Assembly (NCBI RefSeq): GCF_022921115.1
Contig: NZ_CP095075.1
Location: 2,143,501-2,207,500 of the forward strand
Direction of reading: 5' to 3'
DNA from: Halobacillus amylolyticus
GTDB lineage: Bacteria > Bacillota > Bacilli > Bacillales > Halobacillaceae
Length of the DNA stretch: 64,000 nucleotides
Shown here one piece after another: positions 28,293 to 38,295 of this stretch. How positions within the stretch are numbered: position 1 is the stretch's first letter; every line of letters begins with the position of its first letter. The translations under genes were made by a program, and so were the position numbers. The notes under the pieces were generated by a model. The model had not been told where the DNA came from. It did not search any database and saw only the letters and a list, made by a program, of their open reading frames with translations.

Positions 28293-28321
28293 TGTTGACA
28301 CTTTTTCTCCAATGTCTACAA

Positions 28322-29185
28322 TTAATTTGAAATCATCCGTTGCTTTTCCTTTAACATTTTGAGCTTTTCTTTAAGAGTCTTGATGGCCGTTTTGTATTCT
28401 AAACTATCTCGGTGGAGTCGTTCTTTTTCATTTTTCAGTTGGCGAATTTGAGCATCGGTTTGTTCTTTTTCCTCCTTCGTTTCATATAAGCGCTCCGACT
28501 CTAACTCAACGATCTTTTGATCGATTTCCTCCAAACGCTCACCAATGGATTGGATACTTTCATCCTTTTCTTTTATTGTTTCTTTTGTTTTTTTAACCTC
28601 TTGGGAAAGGGCAGCAAGTTCATATTCTTGCATTGTTTTTACACCTAGATTTAGATCCGTTTTAACTTTGCTTTGATCGGTGTAAATACGGGCCAATTGA
28701 TTGCTTTCCTCACCTCCTTTCGATGAATTTTGTTCATCTTCTTTTAACGTAAGATTGTTTGTTTCTTCCTTGTTAATGTCTAAAGCCATCACATCAAAAG
28801 AAGGACTTACCTGTTGGATACTAATGACATAGCGACCATCATTTTGATACTCCACTGTGGTTGGGATCTTCCTTCTCGGATGTTCTTTTTCTTGAGCAAC
28901 AAAGCTCAATTTATCATTGAGTAAGGAAGTAGATTTATCAATATTCAAAGTGACAACCATTAGTTCCTTTGATGGATTGTAGACCCAATTTTCAACTTCT
29001 AACTCCCCGGCTCCGCGTAAGTTTAATGGTTCATCCAATGGTGTTTGTTGAACTTTGGAGCGACTTTCATCTCCAAACAAAAAGCCGGAAAACAAGAAAA
29101 AAAGAAGCGCCATAGCCATGACGCTTACTCCAATTAAATATCTTTTCGAGGTGTGTTCTGTAATCAATTTCGTTTGTCGGTTCAT
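28322..29185 (-). CDS. conjugation protein with one membrane helix and coiled-coil tail
   Basis: 287 residues: short cytoplasmic start, one membrane helix (about 17-37), an extracytoplasmic region with no recognised domain, and a long C-terminal coiled coil (about 190-285). Its start overlaps the preceding gene's end by 4 bases. It is the last gene of the secretion operon and probably a structural part of the transfer apparatus. Confidence 0.6.
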   Translation of the reverse strand: MNRQTKLITEHTSKRYLIGVSVMAMALLFFLFSGFLFGDESRSKVQQTPLDEPLNLRGAGELEVENWVYNPSKELMVVTLNIDKSTSLLNDKLSFVAQEKEHPRRKIPTTVEYQNDGRYVISIQQVSPSFDVMALDINKEETNNLTLKEDEQNSSKGGEESNQLARIYTDQSKVKTDLNLGVKTMQEYELAALSQEVKKTKETIKEKDESIQSIGERLEEIDQKIVELESERLYETKEEKEQTDAQIRQLKNEKERLHRDSLEYKTAIKTLKEKLKMLKEKQRMISN

Positions 29186-29760
29186 CCGTTCTTCTCCTTT
29201 CTCACAGCCTTAAAGTCCGTGACCACCCAATGGTCCTCCTGGAGCTGAACGCTTAACTCTAGGAACACAGGAGATACCTGCTTTTGGTCACCCTGTAAAG
29301 AATATAGCGTATGAGTTAGCCTGACTAATACTGTCGCATGGTTGTTGGGTAGATTCCCTGTTTTAATAAATACTTCAACATTATCCACGCTCGTTTTTGT
29401 TTCTCTTTCATACATTTCTGTAGGAAAAAACGTGTTCACTAACTCCTTACTCATAATCGAATTTGCTATCTTTTTCCGTTCCTGATAAGTCTCTTTTTTG
29501 TGCACGAAAGCCGTCTTAATAAAAAGAGAAACTTGGTCTACTATAGCTTCATGATGTTTTTGGATCTTCGAAGGATCCTGTTCATTCAGGGTCTGTTTTA
29601 AAGAATTCCTTTCCTTTATCACCTGCTGATTTTCCTGTTTAAGGTGTTTTATTTCTGCCTGAAGTTGATCGTTTGAAGCTGTGTATTGAACGTACACATT
29701 AAACGCTGTAATCGTAATGAGTAATATCAAAAACAGACTAAAAAGTGTTCGCTTATTCAT
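29182..29760 (-). CDS. VirB8/TcpC-like conjugation protein
   Basis: 192 residues: an N-terminal membrane helix, a short coiled coil (25-60), and a C-terminal domain of about 120 residues with a strand-rich end (NNHATVLVRLTHTL, DHWVVTDFKAVRKE) resembling the NTF2-like fold of VirB8/TcpC. Such proteins link the inner-membrane channel with the outer parts of the machine. Assignment rests on topology and position only. Confidence 0.5.
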   Translation of the reverse strand: MNKRTLFSLFLILLITITAFNVYVQYTASNDQLQAEIKHLKQENQQVIKERNSLKQTLNEQDPSKIQKHHEAIVDQVSLFIKTAFVHKKETYQERKKIANSIMSKELVNTFFPTEMYERETKTSVDNVEVFIKTGNLPNNHATVLVRLTHTLYSLQGDQKQVSPVFLELSVQLQEDHWVVTDFKAVRKEKNG

Positions 29761-29775
29761 TGATACTCTCCTCTC

Positions 29776-30876
29776 CTATAACCCAAGATAAGGAGCAGGG
29801 TTTATATCCGATCCGTATTGTTTCGTGGTCATAACTTCAAAATGTAAATGGGGACCTGTGGAATTTCCTGTCGTTCCACACTTGCCGATTTCGTCCCCTT
29901 TTTGTAGAACCTCTCCATTTTGTACACTTATCGTATACAAATGAGCATAGTGACTATATAGTCCATCTTTATGTTTAATCAAAACATTATTTCCGTACCC
30001 CGAATGGCTTCTTTCTACTTCCACCACCTGACCATTATCGACGCTCTGAATCGAGGTAACAGCGTTCGTACAGGCAAAGTCTATGCCCCGATGCATCGCC
30101 GGAGTTCCATCAAAAGGATCAGAGCGCATCCCGTAGTCAGATGTTTGAGTAAGAGCTCCTGCAATAGGCATCACCCACTCTCCTGTTGGCTGAACATCGG
30201 TTTTAATCGTCCCGCCTTTAAGATAACTCAGAACGGCTTCCACATACCCTATATCTCCATAACATGCCCCAGTGGCTGCTGACTCTGGTCGGATGCAGGA
30301 ATACATTCCTGTATGCTTCAATTCCTGGTATTTCATTCGAGAGAATTCAATGGCTAGTTCCTTGCTATATTCACCGTTGTTATACTCGTTGGCATAATTA
30401 ATAAACCCTCCCCCAAAGTTGTAGGCTTGGATCGCCAGTTTGACATCTCCATCAGCCTTCTCTAACATGTTCGCGAAATATCGAATGCCCACCTTAATAC
30501 TTCTTTCCGGGTCCTGAATGGTATTCGGTGGAAGGCCCAGTGATTCACTTGCCTGCATCACATCCGCAAGCTGGCCACCAGACTCTTGCATGGTTTTAGC
30601 TAACAAAAGTTCCACATACTCAGACACTCCATATTTAGCTGAGTACTTCTCAAATAAAGGACGATATTGATCTAATGCTTCCGAAATTTGTGCCTTTCCG
30701 TTCACCAATTCAACCGACTCGACGTTCTCATTCGTGTTGTTCTTTTGAAAGCCCATTAACGTCGTAATGGCTGAAGTAAACAAAATCATTAGAAGGAAAC
30801 AAAGCACAAGAATGACTCCTAGTAGCCACAACCAAACTTTGCGTGGTACTAGTCCAACTGCTATGGCCCAAGGCAT
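29776..30876 (-). CDS. two-domain peptidoglycan hydrolase: lysozyme-like and M23 peptidase
   Basis: 366 residues. One N-terminal membrane helix; a soluble lytic transglycosylase/CwlT-like lysozyme domain (about 70-200: LAKTMQESGG, then IQAYNFGGGFINYA); and a C-terminal LytM/M23 metallopeptidase (about 230-366: GMRSDPFDGTPAMHRGIDF with zinc ligands His and Asp, and GPHLHFEV). It opens the cell wall for the conjugation channel. ICEBs1 CwlT and Tn916 Orf14 pair the same lysozyme type with an NlpC/P60 peptidase; here the second domain is M23. Confidence 0.88.
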   Translation of the reverse strand: MPWAIAVGLVPRKVWLWLLGVILVLCFLLMILFTSAITTLMGFQKNNTNENVESVELVNGKAQISEALDQYRPLFEKYSAKYGVSEYVELLLAKTMQESGGQLADVMQASESLGLPPNTIQDPERSIKVGIRYFANMLEKADGDVKLAIQAYNFGGGFINYANEYNNGEYSKELAIEFSRMKYQELKHTGMYSCIRPESAATGACYGDIGYVEAVLSYLKGGTIKTDVQPTGEWVMPIAGALTQTSDYGMRSDPFDGTPAMHRGIDFACTNAVTSIQSVDNGQVVEVERSHSGYGNNVLIKHKDGLYSHYAHLYTISVQNGEVLQKGDEIGKCGTTGNSTGPHLHFEVMTTKQYGSDINPAPYLGL

Positions 30877-30878
30877 GC

Positions 30879-32801
30879 TTATGCACCTCCTCCAAACAAG
30901 GCTAACTCTTCATCGGAGACCTCCACTTTAAAGCGAATATTCTCCACAGCACGGATACTTAGCATCGTTTCTCCTGTTTGAAGATATGGAATGTCCTGCA
31001 ACTCACTTTGACTCAATTGGCCGGTGAAAATTTGCTGCATCATTTCTAAATTGTTGCTGTCTTGCTGCATGATGATTTTATATTGAGTGAGTTCAAAGAG
31101 CTTCTTAATTTCTTCCACCATGCTTTGATCCGACCCTTCTGGAACAAAGTCACGAATGGTATGACTGGCATAGAGAAGACCTCCAAAGTATTTTCGGGCT
31201 TCCCGACTAAATTTGGTAAGGAAATCAAGCGCGCTTTCACTTTTCTTCTTGGTATTAATTATGTGATGAGCCTCGTCCATTAAAATTAAATAGCGAACAG
31301 CATCTTTAAACGCTAGCTCTCCCCGATCATAGGCCTCAAATTGCGGTGCCCCATTCGTCAGCATGGAGTCCCACAAAAGGTTCAGTACGTTAAACAATTG
31401 TGCCTGAAAGACTTCTGCTCTCATTTGGGACAACCCTCGCAGCGTGAATGTGACCACTTGCTGGTCATTAAAATGTTCAATGGTTGATACGCCATTGAAC
31501 AGGTGAGCATAGGTTTCTACGATATTTCGTATATTTAATTCAATACTTTCCAGGCGCCGTTTTCTTTCTTGGCTTACCTTTTCCCATTGCTTCCCTTCAT
31601 CGATATCTTCATAAAGTTCCTCTTCTATAAACGAAAGGAAATCTGTGAATATCGGATAGTCATCGACCGGACGTTGAGTAATATTTGTTTCTTCTTTATC
31701 CTTCCACAGCCCTGTTCTTTCGTAGAGTTTTCGTAATAGATTCTCATATTCTTTCAGCTCACTATCTTTGGCTTCTGGAGCTAAAAACTTATAAAAGGTC
31801 GTTAATTTAGATAAATGTTGCGTAAAAGAGGTGGTTTCATCCTCAGCCGTTCGATAGACCTGAAGAGGATTGATTACCCCATCAGATCCATCCAAGGTAA
31901 TTTGTTTCCCACCTAAAGCTTCTGTTAATTCGGCAAATTCCCCCGTTACGTCAAAGGTTCGAACTTTATATCCCTTGATCGCATTGTCGAGCATTATTTT
32001 TTTAAGTGTCGTAGATTTTCCGGCGCCCATAGCCCCGACCATCACACCGTTATAGCTTTTACGCTGTCGGTCACGATGAAAAAGATCGAAGACAACACTC
32101 CCTCCAGTTAATGTCGTGCCATAAAATGTGCCTGAAGGATCATTTAAACTAGTGAAATGAAAAGGGAAACCTCCAGCTAACCCTAACGCTGGAATAGGCT
32201 GACCTTCCCTCTTGTTTCGATACTTTGATTGATCCGTGTAATTCGCTAAAAGAGACTGCCATTCATATTCCTGTTCGTTTAAAAAAATAGAACCTCGAAA
32301 GTTTTCATCCTGTAAGGTGGAAAGAACGGCTTTGACATTATCCTCTAATTCAAGTTTTGTAGGTGCGCTGACGTAATGCCTCAAATGCACACGCTTAATC
32401 ACTTCTCCCTCTTCGGAAACCTGGTTGTAGAGCTCACGTAAATCATCGTAGTTATTTTGAGCTTCAATAATACCTGCGTTGTCTTTCTCATTAATGATTC
32501 GAGAACTTTGTTCTGCCATTCCTTTATTTAAACCCTCGCGGACTTTGTAACGGTCATCAGATATAATATCCATAGTCGTAATCACGTTTTCCATATTAAA
32601 TATCGGTTCAAGCCAAAAGTCTGATACATTCTTGGGAAATGAATACACATGTACACACACTTCATAACCATCGCCTTTGCGAATAAAAGACTCCTGAAAC
32701 TTAACGCCTCCCTGGGGTTGAATATGAGCGAGTAAATAAGGGTTATATCCTTTTTTGCTTGTTTTCTCTACATCTGTCTTCCCTTTCCATATTTTTAACA
32801 C
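30879..32801 (-). CDS. VirB4-type conjugation ATPase
   Basis: 640 residues. Walker A in GAMGAGKSTTLKK, Walker B in YLILMDEAHHIINT, and the VirB4 C-terminal region (QDSNNLEMMQQIFTGQLSQ). The N-terminal 230 residues match the VirB4 leader. It powers assembly and substrate transfer of the type IV secretion machine at the membrane. It sits immediately between the hydrolase gene (2-base gap) and a TrsD-like gene. Confidence 0.9.
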   Translation of the reverse strand: MLKIWKGKTDVEKTSKKGYNPYLLAHIQPQGGVKFQESFIRKGDGYEVCVHVYSFPKNVSDFWLEPIFNMENVITTMDIISDDRYKVREGLNKGMAEQSSRIINEKDNAGIIEAQNNYDDLRELYNQVSEEGEVIKRVHLRHYVSAPTKLELEDNVKAVLSTLQDENFRGSIFLNEQEYEWQSLLANYTDQSKYRNKREGQPIPALGLAGGFPFHFTSLNDPSGTFYGTTLTGGSVVFDLFHRDRQRKSYNGVMVGAMGAGKSTTLKKIMLDNAIKGYKVRTFDVTGEFAELTEALGGKQITLDGSDGVINPLQVYRTAEDETTSFTQHLSKLTTFYKFLAPEAKDSELKEYENLLRKLYERTGLWKDKEETNITQRPVDDYPIFTDFLSFIEEELYEDIDEGKQWEKVSQERKRRLESIELNIRNIVETYAHLFNGVSTIEHFNDQQVVTFTLRGLSQMRAEVFQAQLFNVLNLLWDSMLTNGAPQFEAYDRGELAFKDAVRYLILMDEAHHIINTKKKSESALDFLTKFSREARKYFGGLLYASHTIRDFVPEGSDQSMVEEIKKLFELTQYKIIMQQDSNNLEMMQQIFTGQLSQSELQDIPYLQTGETMLSIRAVENIRFKVEVSDEELALFGGGA

Positions 32802-32807
32802 GATGAG

Positions 32808-33461
32808 TTACCCCCTTTTTTCCAATTTTGAATTCTGATTGTGAAGTTTATAGATTAGATCAAGTTTTTTCCCCTCCGATAATTCAATCAGTGGAGTTAC
32901 CCTGCCCAAATACCTCAGGCAGTTTTTACGGTATTCCGATAGCTGCTTAAGGCTTGAGGCGTAAATATATAAATAAAACTCGCGGTTGGTCCGATGAGTT
33001 TCTAAAAACTGCAATTCATCTCGTTTCTTGAGTAAGAATTTTTCATATAGTGGAGCTTTGTTTTGAGTGATCTTATAATTAATCGCGTTGAGCTGTTTTT
33101 GCATATCCACGGGGAAATTCATGGATACAATTTTAATGTCGTGCGTGTAAGACTGAAAAAACTTAGCCATCATCATGATGTCATATTCTGTTTCTTGAGT
33201 GGACGGTGAATAAATGTCCTTACTTTGGATCTGCATGATATCCAGATATCCTTTATTTCCTTGCAGTTCAAAGGATCCATTGTCTGTTAATTCTCGAATA
33301 GAGAGGACTTCCGCCACCGAAGGTTTAGCCATCCTCCTTTTTCTTTTTGAATGCTGACTGTTTTTTAGCTTTCGTTTTCTTTTTACAGTTTCATCAAAAA
33401 GCGCTTGCTGCTCTTTTCCTTCTTTAAAAAAGGAAGCATTCTTATCTTTTCTTGAAAACAT
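32808..33461 (-). CDS. conjugation protein, TrsD-like in position
   Basis: About 217 residues from an ATG at 33461 with GTGGGGG upstream; an earlier start at 33485 has no better site. A basic N-terminus (KRKRKLKNSQHSKRKRR) is followed by a soluble domain resembling the leader of VirB4-type proteins (YDIMMMAKFFQSYTHDIKIV, NREFYLYIY). Position just before VirB4 matches the TrsD-like proteins of staphylococcal plasmids. Confidence 0.55.
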   Translation of the reverse strand: MFSRKDKNASFFKEGKEQQALFDETVKRKRKLKNSQHSKRKRRMAKPSVAEVLSIRELTDNGSFELQGNKGYLDIMQIQSKDIYSPSTQETEYDIMMMAKFFQSYTHDIKIVSMNFPVDMQKQLNAINYKITQNKAPLYEKFLLKKRDELQFLETHRTNREFYLYIYASSLKQLSEYRKNCLRYLGRVTPLIELSEGKKLDLIYKLHNQNSKLEKRG

Positions 33462-33490
33462 GTTAGCCCCCACTTTCATTTGCATGGCTA

Positions 33491-33682
33491 TTATTTCTTC
33501 TCAGCTAATTCTTTGATCAAGTCATAGATAACTCCTACGGTTTCATATTCCGATTCGGCTAACCATTGGATTTTGCGCTTTTCTAAAGTTGTTAATTCTC
33601 TAGCCAGGTATGCTTCGAACAGATTCTCATAATCTTTAAAAGCTGTATCTTCTTCTATGAATCTCTTGTATTTACATCCCAC
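33491..33682 (-). CDS. small soluble protein in the secretion operon
   Basis: 63 residues, no membrane helix and no recognised domain. Real because of tight spacing on both sides (29 and 11 bases) and coding-like sequence. Function unknown. Confidence 0.5.
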   Translation of the reverse strand: MGCKYKRFIEEDTAFKDYENLFEAYLARELTTLEKRKIQWLAESEYETVGVIYDLIKELAEKK

Positions 33683-33693
33683 GCTTACATCTC

Positions 33694-34002
33694 CTATTCA
33701 TTTTGGTACTGCTCATCACTTGATTGATGATCGATTGCACTATAGGTCATCCGATTACGCGTAACAGCTAAGAGCAACACTTTTGCCATACGTAATCTGG
33801 GATTCGTTTTTGGACGGATCAACCAAGCGAACATCAATAAAGCCCAAAAGATTCCGTAATACCAAACGAAGGAGGAGTGAACCGCATAACGGAATAGGAA
33901 GCCTATCCCTCCAAGTATTAAGACAACAAGTAAGTCAGTGAGGTAAAACAACTGATTGATTTTGAGTTCACTCCCAATTTCAGAAGGGATTTTGTACTGC
34001 AA
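33694..34002 (-). CDS. PrgI/VirB3-like membrane protein
   Basis: 102 residues with two membrane helices (about 23-40 and 47-63), preceded by YKIPSEIGSELKINQLFYLT. Size, topology and place before VirB4 fit the PrgI/TcpE-type counterpart of VirB3, a channel component at the cytoplasmic membrane. Confidence 0.7.
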   Translation of the reverse strand: MQYKIPSEIGSELKINQLFYLTDLLVVLILGGIGFLFRYAVHSSFVWYYGIFWALLMFAWLIRPKTNPRLRMAKVLLLAVTRNRMTYSAIDHQSSDEQYQNE

Positions 34003-34039
34003 TATGATGTCCCCTTTCCAAACAAAAACGCGAACAAAG

Positions 34040-35755
34040 TTAAGACCCTTGTCCGCGTTTCTTCATTTTATTTTTCCAATTTTCTGTGCTATTGCGTGAA
34101 AGCTCGTATGTTCGCTTCGTTCCCTGAACCCTACTGTTATTACGGATTCGATCATTCGCTTGATCTTTGATATATTGACTCATGGTTCTCTGTTCTGTGC
34201 GATTTTGGTTTGGCATTGGAATATCTTCTGGATTCTCTGGTGTTGGAGAGCCATTAGAATTGTTCGGTTCATTCCGTGCATCCGGTATTTTCTTAGAGTT
34301 TGAAACATCATTGCTATCTGGATGCCCCTTATTATTTTTGTTTTTGATAGGTTGGCTATTTCCTTTACTATTTAAAGTGTTTTTCTCCCTCTCATCATAT
34401 GAATGAGCAATTTGGGGTGGACGATCAGTCTGCTGAGGATCCATAGGACTCGGTTCTTGCTTCTGGGTTTGTTGGTTAGATTCTGATCGTTGCCTTTTCC
34501 CATTCATTTTACCTCCAGTAACTCCCGCAATGGCACCAGCTGTTCCTGCTCCGGTATTCATGATGGCACTGGTTCCTCCACTGACAATTGCTCCTGCAGC
34601 TTTCTTAGCAGGAGGACCCACCGTTTTAGAGGCAAGATATCCTCCCATTGCTACATGCCAGGCGTTTTTCAGGCCGGCATCAATGCCAAAGAGTTTCTGT
34701 ACAATATTTGGCCCATCTATAACAGCCAAACTTCCAGCAACTAAAGCGACTAAATATCCCATCCCCTCTAGGTTCTCGCCAATAAAGGTGGTGTAATACA
34801 TATACACACGCAAACTTAAGAAAATCATAATAATAGAAGCAAATATGCTTCCGATATTCTTAATCACAGCTTTTAACCGTTGCCCTGTTGAAATATCAGC
34901 ATAGGCCATAATAAGCGCCACAATATGATTAAAACCAAGCTCAAAACAAAGCTTGGCCACCTTAATAGATATCAAAATCATCGTAAACGCCATAACCCCA
35001 AGCGTTACGATTGCCGTAAACCATTCAACATGCCATCGATAATAGTTTTCCGGTAAGAAGTCGTACCATTCGTCTTTTCCTAGAGAGACAAGCCCTTCCT
35101 CTCCATTTGATTCTAAACCTACTTTATTCATTATAATTTTTTGACTTTCGGGAGATAAACTATCACCATTTGCCTTCTCAAAACTATCGTCAACGGTTTC
35201 ATTTATAGATATCTTGTCAATGGAGCTCGGACTTATATGATGCTGTACCTTTACATCTGGAGTTTTCCAGCCTGTTTCATCATATATAGTAATATCAGTA
35301 ATGTAATCAGTCATCACTTTGTCAGATGTAGTAAAGGAGTCAGTTTCAACTTGCGCAACTTCTACTGCATCTCCTGCAAATTCGTTCACCTGTCCCATTC
35401 CAAACGTTAAAAGGGAAATCGTCATAATTGAAATGAACAGATTCATGGGAATGTCAGACCTGTTCTTTTCTTTGTTAAAAATCAACCGGAAACCGATCAT
35501 CGCCAACGAAATAGCTAGCAATATATAGAGAACCGGTTGAATGGTTTTGAGAAAACCTTGCACCGGCTCACTCATAAAGAAGTCCGTCAGTGACAAAATA
35601 TTGTTCACCATGCCTTCTAAACCATCAACAATCATTTTCAAAAATAATATAATGCCCCATCCAACGATTCGTATGCCAGATATGAATATGTTGTTCGTGG
35701 ATAGGACATCAGAGAACTCTAACAGTTTTTCTAGTAGTTCTTCATCGGACATCAT
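34040..35755 (-). CDS. VirB6/TrbL-like polytopic channel protein
   Basis: 571 residues. Several membrane helices in the first 380 residues, with an extracytoplasmic stretch at about 140-230, then a long hydrophilic tail rich in N, Q, P and S (about 410-571). This is the layout of VirB6-like proteins of Gram-positive conjugation systems, the inner-membrane channel core. Start MMSDEELL at 35755, which lies 16 bases past the restored end of the coupling-protein gene. Confidence 0.75.
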   Translation of the reverse strand: MMSDEELLEKLLEFSDVLSTNNIFISGIRIVGWGIILFLKMIVDGLEGMVNNILSLTDFFMSEPVQGFLKTIQPVLYILLAISLAMIGFRLIFNKEKNRSDIPMNLFISIMTISLLTFGMGQVNEFAGDAVEVAQVETDSFTTSDKVMTDYITDITIYDETGWKTPDVKVQHHISPSSIDKISINETVDDSFEKANGDSLSPESQKIIMNKVGLESNGEEGLVSLGKDEWYDFLPENYYRWHVEWFTAIVTLGVMAFTMILISIKVAKLCFELGFNHIVALIMAYADISTGQRLKAVIKNIGSIFASIIMIFLSLRVYMYYTTFIGENLEGMGYLVALVAGSLAVIDGPNIVQKLFGIDAGLKNAWHVAMGGYLASKTVGPPAKKAAGAIVSGGTSAIMNTGAGTAGAIAGVTGGKMNGKRQRSESNQQTQKQEPSPMDPQQTDRPPQIAHSYDEREKNTLNSKGNSQPIKNKNNKGHPDSNDVSNSKKIPDARNEPNNSNGSPTPENPEDIPMPNQNRTEQRTMSQYIKDQANDRIRNNSRVQGTKRTYELSRNSTENWKNKMKKRGQGS

Positions 35756-35817
35756 TTCACCACCTTCTTATCACTCATTAGCCATATGTTCTTTAGAAGG
35801 TTCATCCTGTTGTTCTT

Positions 35818-38292
35818 TCAATTTATCGACCTGCTTGCGAATATGATCATAAACTTGTCGATTAATTTCCTGACCCTCCCCAGCAGTTTAAGGTTGTAAA
35901 GAAAAACCTCCATAGGTTCTCTATTCATTTCCTCTTCATTGTGATTTAAAAGTGGAGCAATCTGATGTTGAATCATAGGAAGAGTACTTTTATCGAAAAA
36001 TTCTTCGACTCCCTTCTTTAGCCATGTTTCTGTATTTATATGATCTTCCTCAATCGGCTCTTTTTCTGTTAGTTTTTTCTCCTCATTATTCCTATTTATG
36101 TTTTGCAGCGACTCACTATAAAAATCTATCACCAATTCCTTGGGTGTGACGTGGCGATGAGGAGTGTCAATCTCCTCTTCGGTGATGGATCGACTTGTAT
36201 TAAAATCCTGACTCAAATAAGTGTGCGCATATTTCATACTGTGCTTCCCTGTATTGTAGATAGGAAAGGCTCTGATTTTACGCCCTTTTTTATCTCGTCT
36301 CATTAATACACGACGGACCACCGTATCTCCCTCTTCCAATTCTTGCAGCTCATTAGCCGTAAGCAGCTCGCGCCCCTCTGTGCTTTCTGTCTTCGACTTA
36401 TCCAAAGAGAAAGTGGATCCTGAGCGTGAATGTGTATTCAACGTTTTCTTTCCTAATTTAGAAGAAAAATAAGAGGCGGAATCATAATCAGCACTCAGAA
36501 TATAAATTTCATTTCCACAATTACCACGGATGGTTGCTTGCCCGTCTTCTCCGTAAAGATCCTTTAGTTGAGCATAGGATTGAATGACTAAGTGAAAACG
36601 AATATTCCTACCTAAACAAACCGTGATCTTATTATCCATATCAGCAATAGCGGGCATATTTCCGAATTCATCTAGCATGAAGACGACTTCCCGCAAACAT
36701 TTCTGTCCTTTCGCTATAGCTGCATTTTTGGATAATACATAATACAACTGACTCACAAAGATAGATGGAATCGCATGAGTAGATGTATCATAATCTGGCG
36801 TAACCATAAAAACAGCTATTGGCTTCGTAAATGAAGTAACCTCTTCAACCATCAACTCTCGATCAAAAGGAGAGTAAAATTTAACCTCTCCCGTATCCTT
36901 ATTGATCCGTTCCACTTCGAGGTCCAGTTTGCTCATTTGACTGTCATCTTGATCATCAACTTTCTTTCGTTTTTGTTTGGCAGATAGAGGATCTTGATCC
37001 TGCATGATCGTGATGCGATCCCCTACCTTCAGTGGTGATGAGAAATTAATGGTCCAGGTGCCACTCTCCCCAGATTGATTCGTCTCTGTTACTCCGTTCG
37101 GAAATGTAACATAAACTTTGGAAAATGGAGTACCCCTTCCTTTAATAGATTGTCCAAACCCGACTTTTTTCAGGTCCAAAGAGTTTTTCGCTGTCATTTT
37201 GGCTGTTTCACTCATCGTAAACTTCGTTAAGCCATTCATAGCCGTTGTAAAAATACTTGATCTAGTGTTTCCTTTGGAAAAATTACTCGTTGCATATTGT
37301 TCTTTGGCCACATGTGATTGAGGCAGCTCTTGAAAGTACTCATCCAGCGCATTGTACTCTTGGCCATTTTCATCTACTTCATTTTTGGTTCCAAGCTCAG
37401 ATAACATATTGGCCACAGTGTACATCGTAATCTTTTCTTCAATTCCCTCTGTGATACTTTTCTCCGTAATAGCAAGGATCATAGCATTCACAAGAGATTT
37501 GGCTGAATCATCCCACATAGGTTCCTTCGCTTGCGGATTGTGATAAAGCATATGAGTGATCGTTTCGCACAACGTTTGAGCTGTGGAGTAGTCACCATCT
37601 TGATACGCTTGTTTAACTAATTCTAAGAGGTTAAAGCTCATGCTCTGCATAGGATTCATTAAATTCAGCACTTCGACCTCATATCCTCTATCTTCGAGGG
37701 TTTCACGACTTGAGGCGAACAGTTCTCCTTTGGGATCATTGATGACTAAAGAGGGCTGTTTCTCTGCCCGGGAATAGGCATCAATTGTAGGGATGACATA
37801 AGTTTGTCCCTTCCCACTTCGGGTTGTCCCTATAATCAAGTTATTTACAGGGGAGGGATCAATGTAAGCCTTGTCTCCCTTCCGAGCTAATACAGGACCT
37901 CCCTGACCTGTGTAACCTTGCTTCCGGTCAGGGATAGCCTTGTACTGCTGATGAATTTCTTTTCGTGTGGCAAAACGCTGAGACCCTTTTTCATCGGTCC
38001 CAATTGGCTTAAAGTTACTTCTAAGCTTATAGAGCATGTGAGCAATACAAACAAGACCAGTTAAAGCCGCCAGTCCATAAAAATAAGGCTGCTCCTTAAT
38101 GTGAAAGTTCGTGAAATATGACCATTCGATAACTAACGGTTGGCTAAACTTTGGAAAGGTTTGAATGGTATCCCACATGGCAAGACCTGTGTTCCATATG
38201 AACGTGGCTACACATATCGTCGCTATAAAAAAACAGATGCTCATTGGGATAAGCACCTGTTTCGTAGCGATGATCGACTTCAAAAGCATCAT
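35818..38292 (-). CDS. VirD4/TraG-type coupling protein, C-terminus probably frameshifted
   Basis: 824 residues. Two N-terminal membrane helices, Walker A GTTRSGKGQTYVIP, Walker B FMLDEFGNMPAIADM, and the TraG signature. It recruits the relaxase-DNA complex to the channel. The last 24 residues (GRVRKLIDKFMIIFASR) look out of frame. One added A near 35887-35891 (TTAAACTG on the minus strand) would give a natural hydrophilic end, AGEGQEINRQVYDHIRKQ and onward, stopping at 35771, 16 bases before the next gene. Confident as a coupling protein; the C-terminal reading is inference. Confidence 0.9.
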   Translation of the reverse strand: MMLLKSIIATKQVLIPMSICFFIATICVATFIWNTGLAMWDTIQTFPKFSQPLVIEWSYFTNFHIKEQPYFYGLAALTGLVCIAHMLYKLRSNFKPIGTDEKGSQRFATRKEIHQQYKAIPDRKQGYTGQGGPVLARKGDKAYIDPSPVNNLIIGTTRSGKGQTYVIPTIDAYSRAEKQPSLVINDPKGELFASSRETLEDRGYEVEVLNLMNPMQSMSFNLLELVKQAYQDGDYSTAQTLCETITHMLYHNPQAKEPMWDDSAKSLVNAMILAITEKSITEGIEEKITMYTVANMLSELGTKNEVDENGQEYNALDEYFQELPQSHVAKEQYATSNFSKGNTRSSIFTTAMNGLTKFTMSETAKMTAKNSLDLKKVGFGQSIKGRGTPFSKVYVTFPNGVTETNQSGESGTWTINFSSPLKVGDRITIMQDQDPLSAKQKRKKVDDQDDSQMSKLDLEVERINKDTGEVKFYSPFDRELMVEEVTSFTKPIAVFMVTPDYDTSTHAIPSIFVSQLYYVLSKNAAIAKGQKCLREVVFMLDEFGNMPAIADMDNKITVCLGRNIRFHLVIQSYAQLKDLYGEDGQATIRGNCGNEIYILSADYDSASYFSSKLGKKTLNTHSRSGSTFSLDKSKTESTEGRELLTANELQELEEGDTVVRRVLMRRDKKGRKIRAFPIYNTGKHSMKYAHTYLSQDFNTSRSITEEEIDTPHRHVTPKELVIDFYSESLQNINRNNEEKKLTEKEPIEEDHINTETWLKKGVEEFFDKSTLPMIQHQIAPLLNHNEEEMNREPMEVFLYNLKLLGRVRKLIDKFMIIFASRSIN

Positions 38293-38295
38293 CTC

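Noticed and set aside
28073..28312. N-terminal extension of the RHH relaxosome gene
   Set aside because: It would translate through the oriT-like hairpins and repeats; the inner ATG at 28072 has a strong ribosome site and begins the RHH fold.
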